This document shows, one piece after another, positions 59,422 through 64,000 of a stretch of DNA of 64,000 bases. Within the stretch, counting starts at the first letter, position 1, and each line of letters begins with the position of its first letter. The position numbers and the translations under genes are program-made. Below the pieces are notes generated by a model. That model searched no databases. It was not told where the DNA came from and saw nothing but the letters and a program-made list of their open reading frames with translations. Source of the stretch: Thermaurantiacus tibetensis (lineage in GTDB: Bacteria > Pseudomonadota > Alphaproteobacteria > Sphingomonadales > Sphingomonadaceae); contig NZ_JACHTM010000002.1 of NCBI RefSeq assembly GCF_015354055.1, forward strand, positions 372,001 through 436,000, read 5' to 3'.

Positions 59422-60873
59422 ATGTCCGTCCGCACCACCGTCAAGGCGATCCAGGATATCATGAGGAAGGACGTCGGCGTCGATGGCGATGCCCAGCGCC
59501 TCAGCCAGATGGCCTGGATGTTCTTCCTCAAGATCATCGACGATCAGGATCAGGAACTGGAACTGCTGCGCGATGACTACAGCTCGCCCATTCCGCCCGA
59601 TCTCCAGTGGCGGGCCTGGGCCGCCGATCCGGAAGGGCTGACCGGCGAGGCACTGCTCGCCTTCGTCAACGATCGCCTGTTTCCGCGCCTGAAGGCGCTT
59701 CCCACCGTCGCCTCCGCCCGACACCGCCTCGTCCAGGGCGTGTTCGAGGATGCCTACAACTACATGAAATCGGGCCAGCTGATGCGCCAGGTGCTGAACC
59801 GCATCTCGGCGATCGATTTCAACAACCTCGCCGATCGCCAGCATTTCGGCGACATCTACGAACAGCTGCTCGCCGATCTTCAGTCCGCCGGCAACGCCGG
59901 GGAATATTATACGCCGCGCGCCGTCACCGCCTTCATGGTGCAGCAGATCGATCCGAAGCCCGGCGAGATCCTGTTCGACCCGGCGTGCGGCACGGGCGGC
60001 TTCCTCACCTGCGCCATCCGCCACATGCGCGCCAGATATGTGAAGCGCCCGGAGGACGAGGCGCGGATGCAGGCATCCTTGCGCGCCACCGAGAAGAAGC
60101 CGCTGCCCCACATGCTTGCCACCACCAACATGCTGCTGCACGGCATCGAGGACGCGAGCTTCATCGCCCACGACAACACGCTCGCCCGCCCCTACATCAG
60201 CTGGGAGGCGAAGGACCGGGTGGACATCATCCTCACCAACCCGCCCTTCGGCGGGAAGGAGGAGGACGGGATCGAATCGAACTTCCCCGCCCATTTTCGC
60301 ACCCGCGAAACGGCGGACCTGTTCCTGGCGCTCATCATCCGCCTGCTGAAGCCCGGCGGCCGCGCCGCGGTCGTGCTGCCCGATGGCACGCTGTTCGGCG
60401 AAGGCGTGAAGACGCGGCTCAAGGAGCATCTCCTTGCCGAATGCAACCTCCACACCATCGTCCGCCTGCCCAACAGCGTGTTCCGCCCCTATGCCTCGAT
60501 CGGCACCAACCTGCTGTTCTTCGAGAAGGGCAGGCCGACGGAGACCATCTGGTTCTGGGAACATCGGGTGCCGGAAGGCCAGAAGGCCTATTCGATGACG
60601 AAACCGATCCGGCTCGAGCATCTGGCCGACTGCGCGGCCTGGTGGGGCGGCCCGGCGCGCGAGGGGCGGGCCGAGGGCGAACGCGCCTGGAAGGTGAGCG
60701 CGGAAGACGTCAGGGCGCGCGGCTACAACCTGGATATCAGAAACCCCCACACCGTCGCCGGTGACCATGGCGACCCGCAAGCGCTGCTCGCCGAGCTCGA
60801 CCGGGCCGAGGGCGAGGTGGCGGCGCTCCGCGCCAGGCTGAAGGCGATCCTCGAAGAGGCGCTCATCCGATGA
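59422..60873 (+). CDS. hsdM: Type I restriction-modification, DNA methyltransferase subunit
   Basis: A 483-aa N6-adenine methyltransferase. The N-terminal helical domain begins DIMRKDVGVDGDAQRLSQMA. The SAM-binding motif is LFDPACGTGGFLTCAI near residue 185, and the catalytic NPPF motif is in IILTNPPFGGKEEDG near 272. It forms M2S1 with HsdS, giving methylation and, with HsdR, restriction. The start is directly adjacent to the hsdR stop, and its end overlaps hsdS by 4 bases. Confidence 0.96.
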   Translation: MSVRTTVKAIQDIMRKDVGVDGDAQRLSQMAWMFFLKIIDDQDQELELLRDDYSSPIPPDLQWRAWAADPEGLTGEALLAFVNDRLFPRLKALPTVASARHRLVQGVFEDAYNYMKSGQLMRQVLNRISAIDFNNLADRQHFGDIYEQLLADLQSAGNAGEYYTPRAVTAFMVQQIDPKPGEILFDPACGTGGFLTCAIRHMRARYVKRPEDEARMQASLRATEKKPLPHMLATTNMLLHGIEDASFIAHDNTLARPYISWEAKDRVDIILTNPPFGGKEEDGIESNFPAHFRTRETADLFLALIIRLLKPGGRAAVVLPDGTLFGEGVKTRLKEHLLAECNLHTIVRLPNSVFRPYASIGTNLLFFEKGRPTETIWFWEHRVPEGQKAYSMTKPIRLEHLADCAAWWGGPAREGRAEGERAWKVSAEDVRARGYNLDIRNPHTVAGDHGDPQALLAELDRAEGEVAALRARLKAILEEALIR

Positions 60874-62642
60874 ACGCCGAACGCCTTCTGGCGCTCTACG
60901 AGCGGGTGGCGGATGCGCCCGACGCCATCGCGCGCTTGCGCCGCTTCGTGCTCGATCTCGCCGTGCGGGGCAGGCTGGTGCCGCAGGACCCGAACGACGA
61001 GCCGGCCTCCGAACTCTTGAAGCGCATCGCCGCCGAAAAGGCGCGGCTGGTGAAGGCTGGAGAGATTAGCAAGGCGAAGGCGCTGCCACCCGTTGATGAT
61101 GATCCATTTGTGTTGCCGGCCAACTGGCGATGGGTCCGCATACGCGAGATTGCCAGTGACCGCGGTCAGCGCGTCCCCGACCGTGATTTCACCTATATCG
61201 ACGTAACCTCTATCAACAAAGAAGTCGGGGTCGTCGCCAATCCGAAGATTTTATCGAAGGATGGAGCCCCAAGTCGTGCTCGCAAGGCTGTCAGAAAAGG
61301 AGACGTTCTTTATTCTTGCGTGCGCCCATACTTGCTGAATGTCGCGGTTCTGGACCAAGATTTTGACCCAACCCCTATTGCGAGCACTGCGTTCGCAGTT
61401 CTGAACGGCCACGGCTTGGTGGAGCCGCGATACATATGGATCGTCTTGCGCAGCCCCTTCATGGTGGAGTGCGTTGAAGAAAGTCAGCGCGGCCAGGCTT
61501 ATCCGGCAATCAACGATGCCGATTTCGCTGTCCTCCCTTTCCCCCTCCCGCCACTTGCCGAGCAGCGGCGGATCGTGGCGAAGGTGGAGGAGCTGATGGC
61601 GCTGCTCGACCGGCTGGAGGCGGCCCGGCAGGCGCGCGAGGCGACGCGCGACCGCTTCACCGCCGCCACGCTCGCCCGCCTCACCGCGCCCGAACCCCAG
61701 CCGGCAGGCGAAGGGGAGGAACCCGCCACCCCGCCCGCCGCCGACGTCGAAGGCCAGCCCCGCACCGCCGGCCCCGCGCCGGCCTGCGGCGCGGGCCCCG
61801 GCCCGGCCCGCTTCGCGCTCGATGCGCTTGGCCCCCTCACCACCCGCCCCGACCAGGTGAAGGCCCTGCGCCAGACCATCCTCAACCTCGCCGTCCGCGG
61901 CAGACTCGTGCCGCAGGACCCGAACGACGAACCGGCCTCTGAACTGCTGAAGCGCATCGCCGCCGAAAAGGCCCGGCTGGTGAAGGCGGGGGAGCATAGG
62001 CCGGACAAGCTTTCATGGGCAGGGGTTGAGGCAGAGATTGACTCTAGGCTGCCCACTAATTGGGCGTGCGCATGTTTGGCGGAAGTGACGTTCTGTCTCG
62101 ACCATCGCCGTGTGCCCGTGAACGGGGCCGAGCGAGATGCCCGGATAAGAGGAAGAAACCAGAGAGATTTGTTTCCCTATTACGGCGCCACGCAGCAGCA
62201 GGGGTGGATCGACGACTTCCTGTTCGATGGTGAGTTTGTCTTACTTGGTGAAGATGGCGTTCCGTTTGACGACCCGCTCCGCGCAAAGGCATATGTCATC
62301 AGGGGTCGCTGCTGGGTGAACAACCATGCTCATGTATTCCAACCGGTGCTGGTCCTGCCAGAGTTCGTCGCCCATTATCTTAATGTGTTCGACTACTCCG
62401 GCAGGGTGATGGGCGCAACGAGAGCCAAACTCAACCAAGCTCAGGCATTGACGATCCCTGTCCCCCTCCCGCCACTTGCCGAGCAGCGGCGGATCGTGGC
62501 GAAGGTGGAGGAGCTGATGGCGCTCTGCGACGCACTGGAAGCCGCCCTTGTCACCGCCAGCACCACCCGCACCCGCCTGCTGTCCGCCCTGCTGCACGAG
62601 GCCCTCGCCCCCGCCCCTGCCGAACGGGAAGCCGCGCAATGA
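60870..62642 (+). CDS. hsdS: Type I restriction-modification, specificity subunit
   Basis: A 590-aa target-recognition subunit with two TRDs. Each half has a conserved N-part (GRLVPQDPNDEPASELLKRI near residues 32-51 and again near 345) and ends in the helical spacer PPLAEQRRIVAKVEELMAL (near 229 and 535). The TRDs, about residues 75-225 and 375-530, are less GC-rich and unrelated to each other, as expected for domains exchanged by recombination. A Pro/Ala-rich linker joins the halves. The end overlaps the PLD-like gene by 4 bases. Confidence 0.95.
   Translation: MNAERLLALYERVADAPDAIARLRRFVLDLAVRGRLVPQDPNDEPASELLKRIAAEKARLVKAGEISKAKALPPVDDDPFVLPANWRWVRIREIASDRGQRVPDRDFTYIDVTSINKEVGVVANPKILSKDGAPSRARKAVRKGDVLYSCVRPYLLNVAVLDQDFDPTPIASTAFAVLNGHGLVEPRYIWIVLRSPFMVECVEESQRGQAYPAINDADFAVLPFPLPPLAEQRRIVAKVEELMALLDRLEAARQAREATRDRFTAATLARLTAPEPQPAGEGEEPATPPAADVEGQPRTAGPAPACGAGPGPARFALDALGPLTTRPDQVKALRQTILNLAVRGRLVPQDPNDEPASELLKRIAAEKARLVKAGEHRPDKLSWAGVEAEIDSRLPTNWACACLAEVTFCLDHRRVPVNGAERDARIRGRNQRDLFPYYGATQQQGWIDDFLFDGEFVLLGEDGVPFDDPLRAKAYVIRGRCWVNNHAHVFQPVLVLPEFVAHYLNVFDYSGRVMGATRAKLNQAQALTIPVPLPPLAEQRRIVAKVEELMALCDALEAALVTASTTRTRLLSALLHEALAPAPAEREAAQ
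60958..61062 (+). repeat. hsdS direct repeat A, copy 1 (imperfect)
   Basis: Encodes the conserved region before TRD1. It is repeated at 61888-61992 with few differences, including a 23-bp perfectly identical segment (60978 and 61908). Confidence 0.85.
61540..61603 (+). repeat. hsdS direct repeat B, copy 1 (perfect 64 bp)
   Basis: Identical over 64 bases to 62461-62524. Encodes the spacer helix after TRD1. Confidence 0.95.
61888..61992 (+). repeat. hsdS direct repeat A, copy 2 (imperfect)
   Basis: Second copy of the conserved region, before TRD2, 930 bp from copy 1. Confidence 0.85.
62461..62524 (+). repeat. hsdS direct repeat B, copy 2 (perfect 64 bp)
   Basis: Second copy, after TRD2, 921 bp (a multiple of three) from copy 1, so recombination between the copies keeps the reading frame. 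Confidence 0.95.
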
Positions 62643-63865
62643 GCGTCACCGTCACGCTTCTGCACGCCCATCCGCAGACCCGGGTCGACACGATGATCCG
62701 CGACCGGCTGGCGCGCTGCCGGGAGGCGCAGATCGTCTCCGGCTTCGCCACCCCAGACGGCATCGATGCGCTGCGGACATCCGCATCCGCGGGCAGGATC
62801 TCGCGCCTCGTGCTGGGCGCGGCAACCTTCCAGGCCTTCGAAGCTCTGGACACGCTGATCGGGGCCGGCCTCTCCGCACAGGCGGCGCGCGTGCACCTCG
62901 GTCACACCCGCAAGACGGGCGGCCGCAAGCACCCCTTCGCGCGGATGCGCCCGATGCTGCACAGCAAGGTCTTTCTGTTCGACATGGCCGATGGCTTGGC
63001 GGCCGCCCTCGTCGGCTCGCACAATCTGACCGGCTTTGCCCTTCGCGGCCTCAACGGAGAGGCAGGCCTGCTGATCGAGGGACGCGCGTCTGAACCGGTC
63101 TTCGCCGATCTGCGAGCCCACGTCGCCGAAAGCTTCCGCCAGGCGGTGCCCTACGACACGACGATGAAGGAGGCCTATGCGCGCTGGTACGCGGACTATC
63201 TCGACCAGCTGCGCATCGAGACAGGCGCCGTGCCGCGCGAAGGCGAGAACCGCCGGACGATCATTCTTCTGGCAGAAGCGGCACCCGGCGCCCGGCCTGG
63301 CCCAGGGCAACGGATCTACTTCGAACTCGACCGGCGGATCGAGGAGGTGAAGGCCATCGAGACCGAGGTTCACCTGCACCTCTTCCCGCACCTGCCCTCC
63401 TCGCCGAGCGGTGCGCTGGTCAGTCTCCAGAACGCGGCCACGTCTCTCGTCGGCAACGTCGAGGCGATCGATTCCGATGCCGGTTCGGCGGAAGTGAAGG
63501 CCGACTGGTTCATCGGAGACAGCCGCAGCCCGGTGCTCACGCCCACGTCTCGCCCCTTCCGCCCAACGCTCAGCCCCGGCAAGCAGCAGGTCCGCGCGCA
63601 AATCGGGGGCGAGCTCAAGAGCCGCTTCGAATATCGCTTCGAGCGGGAGGCAGCGACGTGGGAGCCACTGCTCGGCCCGGAGGTTCTGACGGACGAAGCG
63701 GGCAAAGAGCGGTGGAGCCCGGTGGTCGGCTTTGAAGCAGCCGGCCGGGCTGAACCGGAGCGAAAGCTGTTGCCGCAGAGGGAGATGTTCGAGGCGCTTC
63801 CCGAGATGTCGCCGGACTCGGGCTCCTTCATCCTGTTCTCGAGAAAGCGGATCAGGCGGCAATAA
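62639..63865 (+). CDS. PLD-like (HKD) nuclease-family protein in the type I R-M operon
   Basis: A 408-aa protein with one HKD motif: MLHSKVFLF with His108 and Lys110, followed by LVGSHNLTG with Ser127 and Asn129. The first 170 residues form the PLD fold; the remaining 240 show no domain I know. A single HKD motif means the active site would need a dimer, as in Nuc and the restriction enzyme BfiI. Its ATG overlaps the hsdS stop by 4 bases, so it is cotranslated with the R-M system and probably part of the defence module. Confidence 0.85.
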   Translation: MSVTVTLLHAHPQTRVDTMIRDRLARCREAQIVSGFATPDGIDALRTSASAGRISRLVLGAATFQAFEALDTLIGAGLSAQAARVHLGHTRKTGGRKHPFARMRPMLHSKVFLFDMADGLAAALVGSHNLTGFALRGLNGEAGLLIEGRASEPVFADLRAHVAESFRQAVPYDTTMKEAYARWYADYLDQLRIETGAVPREGENRRTIILLAEAAPGARPGPGQRIYFELDRRIEEVKAIETEVHLHLFPHLPSSPSGALVSLQNAATSLVGNVEAIDSDAGSAEVKADWFIGDSRSPVLTPTSRPFRPTLSPGKQQVRAQIGGELKSRFEYRFEREAATWEPLLGPEVLTDEAGKERWSPVVGFEAAGRAEPERKLLPQREMFEALPEMSPDSGSFILFSRKRIRRQ

Positions 63866-63878
63866 CCGGAGAAGCAGG

Positions 63879-64000
63879 ATGGTCTTGCGGAAGATCGGCT
63901 GTCTCGAGATGGAGCACATCGGCTCGATCGAGCCGGAGCGGGAGAACTGTGGCAATCCGCTCGAACTGTTCCCGCAGGCGCGCTATCGAAACGTCAATCA
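63879..64000 (+). CDS. Unidentified protein, partial (N-terminus only)
   Basis: An open frame begins at ATG 63879, preceded by GAGAAGCAGG, and runs off the window after about 40 codons. The product starts MVLRKIGCLEMEHIG and has IEPERENCGNPLELFPQARY. I do not recognise it. It lies 13 bp after the PLD-like gene and is likely a further member of the same operon. Confidence 0.6.
   Translation, partial: MVLRKIGCLEMEHIGSIEPERENCGNPLELFPQARYRNVN

Noticed and set aside
56371-60780. A 1469-codon minus-strand frame opposite hsdR and hsdM.
   Set aside because: It crosses tRNA-Leu and lies opposite genes with strong helicase and methyltransferase motifs.
60958-62524. Reading the repeats in this area as a CRISPR or mobile-element signature.
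   Set aside because: They are two-copy, coding, in-frame repeats of hsdS conserved regions. I saw no CRISPR array or insertion sequence in the window.

Overview
The window looks like a chromosomal segment of a very GC-rich alphaproteobacterium, most likely a sphingomonad or close relative. Evidence: two large TonB-dependent receptors, an MmcB-family protein, a CaiB-type CoA transferase, several TAT-type signal peptides, a parS-like site, and the order NDUFA9-like gene / uppP / gltD / DUF2059 / gltB next to tRNA-Leu(CAG). The taxonomic call is an inference from gene content, not from a marker-gene phylogeny.

Layout. 1-5100: lepB-rnc-era on the minus strand (era cut by the window edge), divergent pgi, and a convergent serine hydrolase. 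5123-8869: tRNA-Val, an Oar-like TonB receptor with a strong terminator, tRNA-Leu(CAA). 9085-11630: molybdate transporter modABC with a convergent one-domain ModE. 11706-16895: SDR, CoA transferase, Acg-type nitroreductase, and an AGCS symporter coupled to OsmC. 17006-26247: an accessory cluster of DUF1330 protein, cytochrome c, TonB receptor, CpcT/CpeT-like protein, flavin amine oxidase, DUF1838 protein, a nitrilase-fold protein without its catalytic cysteine, and a convergent exported VOC protein. Every soluble product there has a Sec or TAT signal, so it reads as an uptake-plus-periplasmic-chemistry locus and is the best candidate for an undescribed system.

26294-28874 carries a ligase-associated exonuclease and an ATP-dependent DNA ligase, followed by a lone Abi_C-type gene. 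30070-35842 is a metal-ion block: a Mn exporter behind a yybP-ykoY (Mn2+) riboswitch, divergent from a long structured leader with two small ORFs, then mgtE, an outer-membrane-like protein, mgtC and a zinc-peptidase/TPR protein. 35830-42701 is rich in DNA repair genes (radical SAM protein, DUF4130-UdgX fusion, MmcB, AlkA-type glycosylase) with tesB, a DJ-1/PfpI protein, a ferredoxin and a SpoU-type methyltransferase. 42711-47742 holds an exported protein, a tiny acidic ORF coupled to a peptidoglycan amidase, a TesB-like thioesterase, a perfect 28-bp palindrome with a parS core, a GST, a P450 and a hotdog thioesterase.

47958-56497 is core metabolism on the minus strand: gltD-DUF2059-gltB, uppP and an NDUFA9-like gene. 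From tRNA-Leu(CAG) at 56643 to the end lies a probable defence island: hsdR-hsdM-hsdS, a translationally coupled PLD-like nuclease, and the start of another gene. HsdS has two target-recognition domains bounded by repeats, including a perfect 64-bp direct repeat that could allow specificity switching.
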